A DNA stretch of 64,000 nucleotides from Moringa oleifera (lineage: Eukaryota; Streptophyta; Magnoliopsida; Brassicales; Moringaceae): positions 1,426,001 to 1,490,000 of the forward strand of contig JAJFZO010000537.1 of the NCBI GenBank assembly GCA_021397835.1. Reading direction: 5' to 3'. The notes under the pieces are model-generated. The model did not search any database, was not told where the DNA came from, and saw only the letters and a program-made list of their open reading frames with translations. Positions 1 to 12,708 of this stretch are shown here, one piece after another (positions within the stretch are counted from its first letter, which is position 1; the number at the start of each line of letters is the position of its first letter). The translations under genes and the position numbers were made by a program.

Positions 1-2753
1 TAAAAAATAAAAATGAAATTTAAAAACTAAGAGAACAAAATGAAATTTAAAAACTAAGAGTATAAAATGAAATTTAGAAACTAAGAGCATTACGAGGATT
101 GTGGATTGCAAAGGTTTCCACCTTACAAGTTTACAATGATCAACAATGGGACTAATTGAGCACCTATTCAATTAGCCAAGAAACTTAAGGAACTCCAACC
201 GCATGGAACTGTAAAGTATTTGGGCTGCTAAAAGAAGACTTCTTGATGTTAAACTGAAGCATATGTTCAGTTGCAGGAGCTGTCACTAAACGAGTTAGAA
301 TTATTCAGTTACAAAAACCAAACTATGTTGAGTATCATGGATCATGTGTAAAAACAAAGTGGTGCAGCAAACAACTAAAACTCTTCACTCAAAGCAGAAT
401 CCATATACATGCAAGCAGCATGAAACCAGATAAGATTCGTTTGACAAGGGAAAAAGGTACCTAAGAAACAAGGACAAATGGTATCATTCAAGCACAGTGC
501 AAGACACTTGATTTGACCTATCTAAATCAAACAGAATCATCTTGTGCTTGGCAGTTGCTGGGGAACTTTCATCAAATTCAAGTGCCAAGGCTACAGGAAA
601 AAGGTATGTTGCCTGATGTTGGTGTTGTAAACAATAAAGAATTACTCAAAATATATATTTCTACTGTGTCCTCCGTATTTGTTTTTTAAATAGACTTAAG
701 TTCTTCAGGAAACAACTCTGTGAACATCACAATGCGCAAAAATTGAAGATATCTCATTTGCCTGGACCAGAAAAGATGCCAGGACCGCGATGCCACATTA
801 CAAGGGCATAGGTGTCTATGAAGCCACTCTGAAACACGCTAAATATTAATTACATGTGGTGTATATTAGTATCATTTCCTCTGATTTAGCATAATGCTAC
901 CATCCTAACGGGCCTCGTAAGTGGCATTCCTGCAATGATCTTTCTTGCTTATCCAACTTACAAATTAGATTAGAAGCTGACTGCAAGTGCACCAGCACAC
1001 CCCATTAAATTCTAAGAAAGGCACTTTTCAGGTAATCTTAAATAAAAATGATAAGCCTTAATTCTACAAGTTCCACAACTTCAATCTCTTAAAAAAAAAT
1101 AGAAGGACAATTTTCCCTTAAATTGCATCCCCTTTTCCAATAACCCTACAAGTCCTAGAAAGCAAAGGTACCTACTGGGCACTAACTTGCACATCACAAT
1201 AACCAGGCAGACACCTACAAACACTCAGCAGAAACCTAGAAAAGAATCCCCAATTAAACAATAGTAATCAGAAGAAGAACAACAACAACAATATTAAATC
1301 TTGAGAATCTTCTTGTTCTACTAATGAAAATTGAGTCGAAGTCTCTCAACCTACTCATCATCAGATCCCCTCACGTGTATTCCCAGGTACCAACCATCAA
1401 GCTATACAACTCCATGTACCTTTGTTTAGATGGGTTGATCGATGTTCCCCAATCAGAAACAAAGCAAATTGACTTAACAGACATACGAACAAATTACTGT
1501 TCAGCCCTATTCTTGATCAAATTAGTCAATAAATTATCCCATCAATTCTCCAGCTTCAAGTAATATTCTATATGACCTACTGCATATCATTAAAACGCAG
1601 ATCAGATAGTCCATTTTTGTCAACAGTTTTCATTTTTCTATAAATTGTTTTCTTACACATTAACAATCAGAAAAACTAAGCTCATGATTTGTTTAGCTGA
1701 TCTTGTATAGATGGAGGAAACCTTCTGAGACTTGTGAAGCAATGGGAATGGGACAAACAGGACAATGAATCAATATATCCATCAATACATGATCCAAATT
1801 ATATATGGCCCTATTCAAGGATTTAAATTCTCTCTCAAAATTTAGCACATTCCCTTTTTAATCTCCAAGACACTTCCAAATTTGTTTAAGATGATTATTT
1901 CTAAACAAGCAAGATCATTAGAAGGAATTCATTGATATTAGGTTACAAAGAATAATAACATAAACAATCCAACAAAAGCAATCTGGCAATATTAGGTTAA
2001 ACAAAATAATAACATAAACAATCCAAAAATGCATGTGAGTATCCCACTGATGCTGTTACAAAACCTAACAATTGTCTCCAAAAAAACTAGACAAAATCTA
2101 TGCAAATCATGCATGTATCACCAACATGCTTGTTTAATGCAACTCATGCATAATTGATCATGAAGACCAAACAGAAAACAATAGTAATAAGGGAATATAC
2201 TGATTCCAAAAAGATTTAGGCCTCAACCTGTCTAAATGTTTAGCTAAAGAATAAACATAAAACTTAAGCTGCATATTCTTGTTTTTTAAACAGCCATATG
2301 CACAACAAGAACTGAGCATTTGAATCACTTTTGCGTAAGTTAACTACATAGCAATGAAGCCTACAAGCAGATGACTATGTGGCTATAAACTTATTTAGCA
2401 TGAAGAAAGGAGCCCTTTTACAGATCACAAATTACTTTCGGGAAAGTAAGTTTTAAAAAGTGCACATTAATCAAAGATATAAAAATTCATTCTATGGATA
2501 AATTTGGACCAAAAGATGCCACTTAATAACAAAAGTTTAATGCAGCTAGGTCAGGTACTATAAACACGAAGATATGGCAGATAGGCATGGGATGACTATA
2601 ACACCAAGAATGCAGTTAAGATTTTTACTTTTCCAGGGCAGTAAATATTTCTTAATAATAATAATAATAATAATAATCCAGGAAATGTAATGCAAGTAAG
2701 AGGAGAGAGGTTTGAGCTTTTTATAGAAAATAGAGAAGCAATAATGAAGTAAC
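1..2753. other. Probable large LPAT2 intron, or sequence beyond a truncated LPAT2 gene
   Basis: This stretch follows the splice donor of LPAT2 exon 7 on the minus strand. I searched the minus strand for the expected next LPAT exon, which starts with a conserved Gly-Phe-Val-Ser segment, and did not find it. The DNA is moderately AT-rich with a short (TAA)n run near 2653-2677. Two short minus-strand segments near 484-590 and 754-828 look exon-like (acceptor-like site, open frame, stop) but match nothing I recognise. The simplest reading is an intron of at least 2.75 kb with the remaining exons left of the window. Confidence 0.5.
2653..2677. repeat. (TAA)n microsatellite
   Basis: About eight uninterrupted TAA units lie just downstream of the LPAT2 exon 7 donor. 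Confidence 0.9.
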
Positions 2754-5700
2754 CTTAGTACGAGGAATCAAAACATTTCGAGGGATAGGCATTCCTGTAG
2801 AGGCTGCATATTCCTGAGCAGCTAAAAGTTTTGCTTGTGTGAAACGAGTTCCTTCTACAAAAAGAGCCAACCAAAAGGGCCTAGGGAAGTCCTTCAACCG
2901 TCGAAGACCTGACTGCAGACAGAGTCCCACAGAGTTCAAATGAGACCAACTATGATAACCCAACAGAGAAAAAGAAGTAGCTCATGCATTATGAGCTACC
3001 ATATGAGAATATGGCAAACTTATAGATCCACACCTTTAATGTGCTTTCATCCTTGGCCCAGCTTCTTTCTAGAAAAAGATACTCAGAAAACCACATAGAC
3101 CAGCCTATGACCTGCATATATAGGAGGATTTATCCGTTAGAAGCACTTAAAGAAAGCAAGTGAAATTAGCATATTGTACAGAAGCACAAAAAAGTAAACT
3201 GGGTGAACAATACAGCTTTCCTACAAACACCTAAAAAGGGTAAGTACCCTAAAATTTACTAGTTTCAGATGTCTGGATTCGGTAAATGGAACCCAATATT
3301 TGTAACTGAAAGATCAATGCCTCAGCTAACAAAGCTTTTGCTCCAAGGAGAAACTTACGGTTCCATCCCAGTCCACACATAAAAAAGTACATGAACATAT
3401 AAATCATATCGCCAAGCACAATGACTCAAACAGAAGGCAGGGACATAAACAGACTAACATGAAGCAAAGGTCGCCGATCCCCAAGCACTAGATCCAATTT
3501 GACGGTAGATGCTTCTTAAATTAAAATTGCAGTTCAACAGGCAAAGGAGCAAATACAATGTTGAGGAAATGAAATTAAGTACAAGTCAAACTCAATTTCA
3601 ATAAACATACCGGAAGGAATTTTGATGACTTCTTCATTACAGCTAATGAACTGCCAAGGCAACCTGAACGCTGTCGTTTGAAAAGTTCATCAATAAGAAA
3701 GCATATTATATACCAACAACTTTTTTTTTTTTTTTGACAGAAGAGGTATATACACAAGTATGATCATAGTAGACAGAAACATGCACAGACAAATGCACAC
3801 AGAAACAAACACACAAACACAGTCACACATGAATGCACACACATAAACTGACACAAAGGCAAATATGGTTGCAATATTACACCACAAATTACATACCTGA
3901 GCCAACACCCATCCCACAAGCCAATCAATGTCACTCCTGTGATTGGATATGACAAGTGCATGTTCTTTGCCTGAAAAAACATAGACAAGACAATCGCAAA
4001 TAAGTCATAAGATTCAGAACAAGCTGGATAAATCAAACTAGGAAATAGCAAGAACCAAGTGTCTTTATAAACAAGAGCTTCATCCCTACCCATTAGATGG
4101 AAGGTCTCACGATCTGTGAATAGCTGGACCTACAGCAAGAAAGACACAAATCATCAAAATTCAGAAGGGGTCTCTACATAAAGTAGGCCACGTTAGTAAC
4201 ATTTAGACATGACACCAGCAAAGCCTGTCTCATCAGTGAGTAAATTTTTAGCACTACAAACATTTTTTGAGCAGAATTAGCACTACAAACATAGAAACCA
4301 AAAAGATGGATACAGTGTTAAAAAACACAAAACAGAAAATAAAAAATCAATCAATTAAATTAAATTAGTTTTGAGGTATGCCAAATTTCATGTGAATGAA
4401 AATCTTTATCAATGCCAGAGGATATGTCTTATCTTTTCCAACCCACCATCCGCAAAAGAGTGCCAAAGTTAACTAATAATAGAGTAAAACCATAAATATA
4501 AGTGTGCTCAACTATTACTGACTTCTTATGGACTAAAAGAAGTCCAACCAGCTGCCCTTATCATCCTTCATCGATAGAGGACTGTTCAAAGGAGGCTCAA
4601 AAGGATAGCTCAACTCTAGCCTCCATATTGACATGAATGAAAAGAAAAAGCCCTTCAGTCTAAGAAGAGCTAAGAACAAATTCAATGAAGAAAGTTTCAG
4701 TGACCAAATGTTTCTTTAGCTGAGAGTTTGTGTTATCACAAGGAACAGTCTTTCTCAAGCATCAATTTTCTACTCATAAGAAGCAGGCTTTCTATGATAC
4801 CAGTAAAACCAACATCCCAGCTTCATTTAGGTTCTCAAAAAAACCCATTTGAGTTCCTTCATTGCAATCAATTCCACTTTAAGGTCTTTATGGATTGCAG
4901 CAATAAAAGCAGATCCTTAAGGCCCCAGTAGCAAGTACAGGTTATGATTATTTCGAAGATTGAGTTTCATAAATAATTAGGAAGGAAACCTTTCCTTTTG
5001 CCCCTTATTTCTGGCCATGCTCTTCGATATTCAATCTGTTTCCTGACAGCCTACCACAATTAGCATTGCAAAGCTTTATTATTGTTATAAACAACTCTTC
5101 ATACATTTAGCAAAACCTTATTATTATTACCTTAAAAAAGAGTACCGACTTAGAAAACCATACCAAACTAATGGTCTGGTTCTTCTTAATAGTTTGGTTT
5201 GGTTGGGTTTGAATTCCTTTGGAACCAATCAAAATCGGTTTCGGTTCTCGTTTGGGCTCTAAACAGAACTGAAATAAGCCATAATCACCCCCCTAAATAT
5301 AAATAGTCATACTAATGAGATAAGTTGAAAATCTCTAAGATAACATTATTGTAAATATGGAAATACGGGACACACAAATGAAGATTACAGCTCCCTCAAG
5401 TGTGTGTGTGTGTGTGTGTGTATTTGTAGCAAATACAACGAACAGTTGTTAACAGCTTGATTCAAGGAACATCAAGGCCTCTCGGAAAGCAACTACACTG
5501 AAAAGGCTTCTAGTTTGGAAATTTCACAACACTTCTCAAGTAGAATATTCTACTAACTACTACTAAACAGGCTCAAACTTTCACATCAAAATCAAATACA
5601 GGATGCACATTAATGATATAAAATAACAAGATCTGCAGCATGTGGTTATCATAAGATGCTCCTTTAGTAGTAAAACATTTTAGAATAACTTGTGTACCAT

Positions 5701-6866
5701 TTAGAATTATCAACCTGAAGTTACCAAGAAGTACCCTAGGAATGGTCACAATTTACTAAATTTACAAACAAACTTTCAAATGATGTAAGAATTAAAGCAA
5801 TGTGATCACAGGGCTTTGTTAACACCTTAACTCCTGCCCACCAATCAATGAGCCAGACAAGTTCCAGCCACAGCAGTTCTGCCACCACCCGGTTGATCCT
5901 CCTGTAAATGTTCTTAGAAAGGGGCCGGACAAGGACATAGCAAACTGCCTGAAACAAGGGGATTTAGATGTTAAACAAACTGCCCATTTCATTAAAGGTA
6001 TGTTCTGATTAAAGACAAACATCGATAAGGAAAAAACTCCACCGTCCCCCACATCCACCTTCAGGAAGGAAAGGAGCAAAAGAAAAAGAAAGGACAGAGA
6101 TTCATAAAAAAAAAATGTAAGATCAGCACACCCACATATCAAATAATCTAAATTTAAAGAATGATCATGCTTAATTGCAAACGAAATAAACAAAAGAATT
6201 AAAAAGGAGCTTTAAAATCTTATTTTGCATGCTTCTTCCAGCAAAGATAGAAAACAGGACCTCAACTAAGCTGTGTTAAGCCTAATTGACTAGCTGCTAA
6301 GCCTAAGAGTTGCAAATTTATTTCTTCCCACCACAATTTAACAGCAAACAAAATCACCATAAGAGGAAAACAAATTGAAGATAACAAAGTGTTTAAAATG
6401 GAGTGAGAGACTGGGAGAGATTAAAAAGCAAATATGGGTTGGATTCGAACATGCAAGCTCTCTAACAAACTCCGCTCGGCAGAAGGGGGATGCTCTTAGT
6501 ATAAGCCAAACCCAGCAGCATTCCCCATAAAGTAACCCAGCAACCCCATACATAGCAGACCATAAACAACTCAAAACCAAATTCCCAAAATAACACCTTG
6601 ATGCAAACCCCAAGTCAGGGGAAAAGCATATCTTACCAAACACAAGAATGCCGTTACTATAAAGATGAAAAAGGAGACCTATAAGCCTAAAGCAGTCCAA
6701 TCCATATAACTTAACAATAAAAAAAGAAAATCCCACCTCTTCAACAAAAAACAAGAAATCCGAAAACCTTCAAATCAAATTATACCTGAAAGAGATTGAC
6801 AACAAGGCCGGAGACGAAGAAGAGAATACCCAGTGGCACGATGACAGCTGCCGCTGCAATCGCCAT
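2754..6866 (-). CDS. LPAT2: 1-acyl-sn-glycerol-3-phosphate acyltransferase, LPAT2 type (exons 1-7, 3' part not in window)
   Basis: This enzyme acylates lysophosphatidic acid at sn-2 to give phosphatidic acid in the ER, a step of the Kennedy pathway. Exons on the minus strand are 6866-6786, 5948-5826, 4129-4090, 3970-3897, 3670-3611, 3111-3034 and 2912-2754. All have GT-AG borders and their phases join into 205 residues. The start is the ATG at 6866, giving [13 protein letters not shown], the usual N terminus with a first membrane segment at about residues 5-26. The acyltransferase signature His-x4-Asp is at residues 92-97 (NHRSDID) and the substrate-binding EGTR box at 172-175. A further hydrophobic stretch, around EYLFLERSW, falls in exon 6. 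Plant LPAT2 proteins are near 390 aa, so roughly the C-terminal half (later exons and the C-terminal membrane segments) is missing here. Family identity is firm; whether the gene is intact is unknown. Confidence 0.95.
5156..5290. repeat. Short inverted-repeat insertion in LPAT2 intron 2 (MITE-like)
   Basis: An AACCATACCAAAC motif is followed about 40 bases later by its near reverse complement, GTTTGGTTTGGTT. Further GGTTTCGGTT-type repeats follow. This looks like a small decayed non-autonomous DNA element; no family was assigned. Confidence 0.35.
5401..5420. repeat. (TG)10 microsatellite
   Basis: Ten perfect TG units in intron 2 of LPAT2. Confidence 0.95.
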
Positions 6867-6960
6867 GGCCACGAAAACTGAGAGAGAAAGCGAGAGCGAA
6901 GGATTGGGGCTGTGATAGAAAGGGAGATAACTTATAGAAGTGAAGTAGGAGAGAAATTTT
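6867..6960 (-). promoter_or_regulatory. LPAT2 5' leader, pyrimidine-rich on the coding strand
   Basis: Reading the minus strand into the ATG, the leader is rich in CTCT/TTTC runs, as is common in plant 5' UTRs. AT-rich DNA with TATA-like strings lies further upstream, at about 6990-7015. The transcription start cannot be fixed from sequence. Confidence 0.45.
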
Positions 6961-8339
6961 GAGATTCAAAAATTGTCCGAAAATAAAAAGATATTGTGAT
7001 ATTAATATATAAAATATTAGTGTACAGTGAATTTTAGAATAAGAAAACTTGAAGATAATTTGAAAGAATATAGCGTTGCAGTCAGGGAGACAAAGCCTTA
7101 AAAGCAACTTCCCATTTCAAAGAAAGAAGACAGTGGCGATAGGCTCTTAGCATTTGCACGCATTGATTAAATTCATTACACGGCTCGAGTCGGGTCGGTC
7201 GGACTCGGATCTGTTTATGGTAATTTGCATCTGTTTGGTTTTTTAAGGATTCCCATGGCCTTGGGTTAGATTAGATCCAATTCCCAATTTGGATTATTGG
7301 TTTCGATTTTTTTTTAATTTTTTACTATTATTTAGCATTAGTTTGATTGAATTTAAATTTTTTTATTGCTTTACATTATGTTAATTGTTTGATAAAAAAA
7401 TACTTGATAATTTAATAAAAATAATAATTAATTTTTTTATTTTTATATTAATATAATAAATTATTAAAATATTTTTTAATATTTTAATAAAAACTTAACA
7501 CTAACACAAATTAACCGAAAATCTTAATTTTAATTTTATCGTGATTTTACATGCTAGGTTTACTTGACTGGAAAAGAAACTTCTTTCTTTCTCCCTCTCA
7601 ATGTAATAAGGGCAAAAATTCAACTTCTAACACGTGAAATTAAATACCGGTAGGGGCAGCAAGTTGGTATTAGGTGAAACCCCATGGAAAGGTGCAGTTG
7701 AGACTTAAATTGGGTTGGTAAGCTATTTTGTGCCTAATTCACCTTTATGTTTTCCATCCCAACTCTCAAGGTTTTGCCTATCTCACAGTCTCACCTAATT
7801 CAATTTATTTGCTAATGGCTTTATATTTTACATCTTAACTATTAATTCTTTTGGTGCATAGACAATTTTATCATTTTACCATAAAAGAACTTTCATGTAC
7901 CATGTGTTATTTTTTTAGCATAGAATTCTGTGCCCATTATCTAGATCTTCTAATGGATCCATCCAATAAAAATTCAAGAGAATCCAATGTCCCAATAAAA
8001 GCTCAAAAAGAAAGTAGATTGAAGTTTCCATCGAAGGTGTTTGTCAAAAGTTAAAAAAACAATTTGATTCTTCGTAGTTTTTTTTTTTTAAGCATAAAGC
8101 ATAAGCATAGAAAAATTAGGAAGAGCATAGTGTCACGAATTGAAAGTCTTGTTTAATAAATTTTAGTTGAAAATATGTTCAAACTCATTTAAATTTGTTT
8201 TAGCCTATTTTGACATTATACGAAAAAAAAAAGGATTTTACCCTTAATTAGTTTGGGTACTTAAAAATCTAAATTCGTATTCACAATTCTACATTTCTAG
8301 AATTGATCGCACAAATACTTTATTTTTAATATATTACTA
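6961..8339. other. AT-rich intergenic DNA
   Basis: This is the divergent side upstream of LPAT2. I see homopolymer A/T runs, a CACGTG core near 7631 and no supportable gene. Confidence 0.6.
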
Positions 8340-9520
8340 AAGGAATAATGTTAGAAGATTTTAAAGAAGCCAAAAAGATAAAAGCTCAAGCTGCCAAATT
8401 ATGTTGTCATTGATGGCATGCTATAGTGAAGGTCATTCACCACACACCTTATCTTCAATGTGCCACCCTCAAAGAGTAGATGTACATCCTAATTAAGATT
8501 CATGAGGATACTTGTTAAAATTATGAGGATGGTGACGCTCTTACTAAAAACATATTAAAGATTAGATACTATTAACCAAACATAAAACATGGTGAAGACA
8601 ATGTTAAAAAAAAGCTAACGTTATCAAATCCATGCTAATGTCCCACATTAACCACCTACTCCCATGAGCTCCATCCTTAAACCTTAGTTGTTTACATAGT
8701 AAAGATTTGTTTGGACTTCTACCTTTAGCTGGCCCAAAAAAAGGCTTATGGGTGGAAGTCGAACCTTTATCTTCAACATTTCTAAAAATAAAAAATAAAA
8801 AATCTAGTAATTGGTGTGATAAAACATCATATGTAGCTTGGACATTCTACATACAATCATTACAAACAATGTCAAATAGTTCAACAATAAAGGTTTACCT
8901 AGCCCTATACGGAGCTCAATATTTAACAAAGGTTTATCCTAATTAACTATGATCCCTAGTGTAATGGTCAAACTAAAGTCATGAACCAGATAATTCTTAA
9001 AGTTTTAAAAATAAGGCTCGACCAGGCCAAGGGTGCATGGTCTATTGAACTATCACTATCATATGGGCTCACAACATTGTGCCTCAAAGGCTAACAAGTG
9101 AAACCCCATTACTTAGGTTATTGAGGTTATCATACCAATAGAGATTGGAATACTACCTTTATAGGTTTTAAATTATGATATAGCTTAAAATGAGATAAAC
9201 CTTCTAACTAAGGTTGATTTGGTTGAAGAACTATATTAAAAGGTGTAAGTCCAAACTGCAGTGGCCTACAATGGTGCAGCTTATGCTTAAAATTAGAGAT
9301 TCAAGATGAAAAGGTTCAGTATAAGAGACCTAATGTTATATCATGCAGAGATCAGTATCCCCAAAACACAATTGGCAAATTAACCCCTAATTAGAGATGA
9401 CCTTGTTAAGTCATTTGTGTCTTAAGACCAAAAATGTACTGTGTAGAGAACCTATATGGTAAAGTCTTACCTAGGACTTAGCATATACAAATTTAAGGAA
9501 GTTTTATGATCAAGACTCAT
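8340..9520 (+). pseudogene. Ty3/gypsy pol remnant (RNase H end and integrase), decayed
   Basis: Conceptual translation with frameshifts and stops follows the order of a plant gypsy integrase. First comes a linker with EAKKIKAQAAKL. Then there is a zinc-binding region with IHEDTC and ILKIRYY, and a core start near 8710 with FGLLPLAGPKKGLWVEVEPL. The core end follows, with NGQTKVMNQIILKVLK and RLDQAKGAW near 8960-9040. The C-terminal module has PVEIGIP, VDLVEELY, IGKLTPN and, near 9485, NLRKFYDQ. Cys and His positions are partly lost. It was one reading unit (RNase H to integrase of a Tat/Ogre-like or related lineage) and is now dead. Confidence 0.75.
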
Positions 9521-9646
9521 ACTTGATGCAATAAATAAAATTCAATCATTTTATTCATGTGCACTGTTTACATAATGTTAGATCAATCTTCTTTTCCATA
9601 ATTAAAATGTCGTAGTTGCCTTGATGATTCACATCCATATGGTACA

Positions 9647-9970
9647 AGTATATGCTTTGAAAAATAAGTCAATGATCATTCCATCCTACCTTACGAAGGT
9701 AACTCGATAAAATCTAGGTTCACATTTAGGCAGTTGCTTTGACATGCAGTCAATGGTCATGCCAATGTACCATATGTAAGCAACTAGTAGAACTCGGACT
9801 AATCATTAGGCAGTTGCTTTGATAAGTTAGTCAACTATCATGATATTACTTCTAATGCAAGCAACCCAGTGAAACCCGAGTTAACCTTTAGGTAATTACT
9901 TTGATATTTAGTCAATGACCATGTCATTCTAACTAAGTCCCATAACATAATCTAGGGTTAACTTCTGCAT
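9647..9970 (+). repeat. About four tandem copies of an 80-82 bp repeat
   Basis: Copies start near 9647, 9728, 9808 and 9890. Each contains a version of GGCAGTTGCTTTGA, then AGTCAATGATCATG, then AAGCAACTNGNNGAA and an ACCCGAGTTAA-like block. They lie directly downstream of the gypsy pol remnant, in the place of its 3' untranslated region. Confidence 0.75.
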
Positions 9971-11228
9971 GAAATAAGTAAAACACATAAGATATGCCTG
10001 GCCCATCAGTAGTGGACCCTCACATAAAGGTGGAGATTGAGGTCAACTAGTCCATTAAAAGTTGATTAACACTTCGCAATAACAACTTCGTATAATACGA
10101 ACTCATAACATTCATCATCAATTAAATAGAAAACAAGACCAAATACATCAAAATGTTTTATACTGCATTTATAAAATTTATAATCTTATGATTGTTCAAA
10201 TTTCAAATATAATTTGTTGAAACAAATTAGCAATTGTAAATAAATCAGAATAAAGAAAATAGAGGTGTAATCCTATGTAGCCCTAATGGTCTGTGGAGGA
10301 TTCGTAAACAATTGCTCGATTTAGGCCTTAAATAGATTCATTAGAAGATTGGTCCCTACCTTTCTTGATTATCTCATCATCTCGCTTGAGCTGGCTCGAT
10401 CAGAAGTGCTTCTTCCATAGGATCATTAGCACCGACCCTTAACCAAGAAAAGTTAAGGTTAAGACAAAGGTGTAAAATGTCAAAGTGCATTTTCTAGCAT
10501 GCCATACAATAGAAATAGTAGGCATATTAATCTTTTGAGTTTTACATCTCTTCAATGCGTTGAACTCCTCAACAACATCTCGATAAGCTCAACTTTACCC
10601 TGCTATATTTTAAGCCTTTAGCTCCTATTACATGTTGGATATTTTCAGCTTAACTGTTTGAAGGGAAAATACACATGATTTTCTTTCAGCTTCCTCCTTG
10701 ACTTGACGCAAAATTTTCTTCTTGAAAATTTGGCTGTAACTTTTCTTTGCCTTTAGGAGCCTTTCTCAACGTTAAGTAAGATTTAGGAGGTTAAGATGTA
10801 GTGACCAGTAATCATGGTCCATTGTTGTATGGTCTGCATGATAGTAAGATGTCAACATAGCTCAAACATAAATTAAACAAAGCTTTAGCTAAATCAAAGG
10901 TTTTAAAAAGAAACTTGAAGCCTGGAGATAAAGAGGGAAAAACAACGAATGTCAGTGAAGAAACACTTATTTATTAAGTGCACCTTTCTGAAGTCGATAA
11001 TGCATAAGGGACATATGCCCACTCATAAGTGGTTTGCAGCCAAATTATATGAAGCTATAAAGTCAAACTGAAATATTATTGTTTTAGTTAATGTCACAGT
11101 TTTATTTCATAGCTATTATGACACCATTTTGATCTTTCAAACAAGTAATGTCTCAAAATTATGCCAGATGGCAAACATGAAATAATTTTTTTTTTATAAA
11201 AAAGGAAAGCCAAAATTACTAAGCAAAC
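9971..11228. other. Probable retrotransposon 3' UTR/LTR debris
   Basis: This is non-coding sequence of mixed composition between two tandem arrays, downstream of the gypsy pol. Less AT-rich patches (10260-10450, 10780-11050) resemble LTR or 3' UTR material. I could not define LTR ends. Confidence 0.4.
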
Positions 11229-11495
11229 CATCAAACTCCTGCATCGGGATTATTAAGACACCAAACTCCTACGGGCTTATTAGTACACCAAACTCTCATA
11301 TCGAGATTATTAATACACCAAACTTCAAGATCAAGATTAATAAGGCACCAAACTCTTTTATTAAGAAAATTAATGTGCTAAACTCCCAAATTAGGACAAT
11401 TAAGGTACTACATACATAAATCGGGATAGTGAAGGCTTGAAACATTTAGATCGAGAAAACTAACATGGTAGATTCTCATAATAGGATATTTATCA
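11229..11495 (+). repeat. Nine tandem copies of a ~30-bp repeat
   Basis: Units begin at 11229, 11259, 11286, 11316, 11346, 11376, 11406, 11436 and 11466. The rough consensus is CACCAAACTCCNANATCGG followed by GATTATTAANA. One unit is 27 bp; the others are 30 bp. Divergence rises toward the right end. Units abut directly with no spacers. Confidence 0.85.
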
Positions 11496-12189
11496 ATAGA
11501 AATATTGTAAGAAGGTATAATTAAGCTTAATAATTATCGAGGCTAGGGATTAACGATGGATATCCCAAACTAGAACTCGATTAAATTATACATACTCAAA
11601 CTCATCTCCAACCAGTTTTTAAAAATGGATTTCAATATCTAAACTCATCCCAAATCTATCCATATTTACTCATATACTACCCAAATTCAAACATGAATTC
11701 ATCTTAAACTTGTTTGCAGTTAACAAATATTAATGAAAATAACAAATCATATAGTCTTCTACTAATTAAAACAAAAGAAAAAGTTACAACTAATTAGTAA
11801 TAGTTGAACATAATCAAATCTGAATTAAAAATTCAATATAATTCAAATCCAAAATTAAAAGTATAACATATTTATACAACTTAGTATAAGTTCTCAAAAG
11901 ATACACTATCAATCAACATCTTTTTCTATTGTACATAAATAATTGAAATTTACAGTTGAATAAGAACTTGTAAAAAGAAGAAGAATGATAATATATAAAT
12001 ATTAGATAAAACTTAGCTTATAATAATTAAAATATTAAATTAAATTTATTATTACCTTCAACTCTTGTCCACAACTAATCTATGAACTTATTAATACTTC
12101 TTAAATATCTCAAGGAAGTAGATTATGATGTGCACTCCTAACTTTATTATTCAGTAGATTATTATTACTAATTAAGAATGCATTGCATG
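11496..12189. other. AT-rich non-coding DNA
   Basis: No open reading frame, repeat or RNA gene that I can support. Confidence 0.6.
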
Positions 12190-12640
12190 GTTATATTGAT
12201 GTTGATATGAAGGTGACATAGATAGTAGAAAAAGTACTATTGGGTATACTTATACATTTGATGGTACTATAGTCAATGGCTAACTAAGTTACAAAAGATA
12301 GTTGTACTTTTTACCACATAAATAGAATATGTTGCACTTACAAAAGCAAGTAAGAAGATTATGTGGTTACTGTCTCTTTTGGATGAAATGGGCATAAGTT
12401 TGAAAAAAAGTATATTGCATTATGATAATCAAAATATTATTTATTTAGCAAAAATCTTGTATATCATATTATGATAAAGCATATATAAGTAATGTATCAT
12501 TTCATGAGATCAGCTTTGAAAGATGATGTTTTCTCACTTAAAAAGTTACAAAAAAGTCAAAATTTAGCTAATATGCTAATTAAAATTGTGACAATTGAGA
12601 AATTAAATTTGTGTATAATTTCAATGAAATTTTCTGCTGC
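12190..12640 (+). pseudogene. Ty1/copia RNase H remnant
   Basis: The translation, broken by stops and frameshifts, follows the copia RNase H terminus. It includes YIDVDM (for YVDADFAGD), the GY motif after a serine/lysine-rich stretch, EYVALTKASKKIMWL, then LHYDNQNIIYLAK, and YHFMRSALKDDVFSL near 12490. It ends with ANMLIKIVTIEKLNLC. The upstream reverse transcriptase is not present next to it, so this is a truncated 3' piece. Confidence 0.75.
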
Positions 12641-12708
12641 TGATTGAGGTGTCGTGGCCATTGTAAGTGAAAAAAATAATTGAGATGAAGAATTAGTTTT
12701 TAAATGAG

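Noticed and set aside
3721..3735. Poly-T tract as a polyadenylated retrogene tail
   Set aside because: It lies inside an LPAT2 intron with no retrogene sequence next to it.
3690..4093. Minus-strand ORFs over LPAT2 exon 4 and its flanking introns
   Set aside because: They run through splice sites; only 3970-3897 fits the conserved protein, in a different frame.
11229..11495. CRISPR-like array
   Set aside because: Units abut with no unique spacers and the window is a plant nuclear genome; it is a minisatellite.
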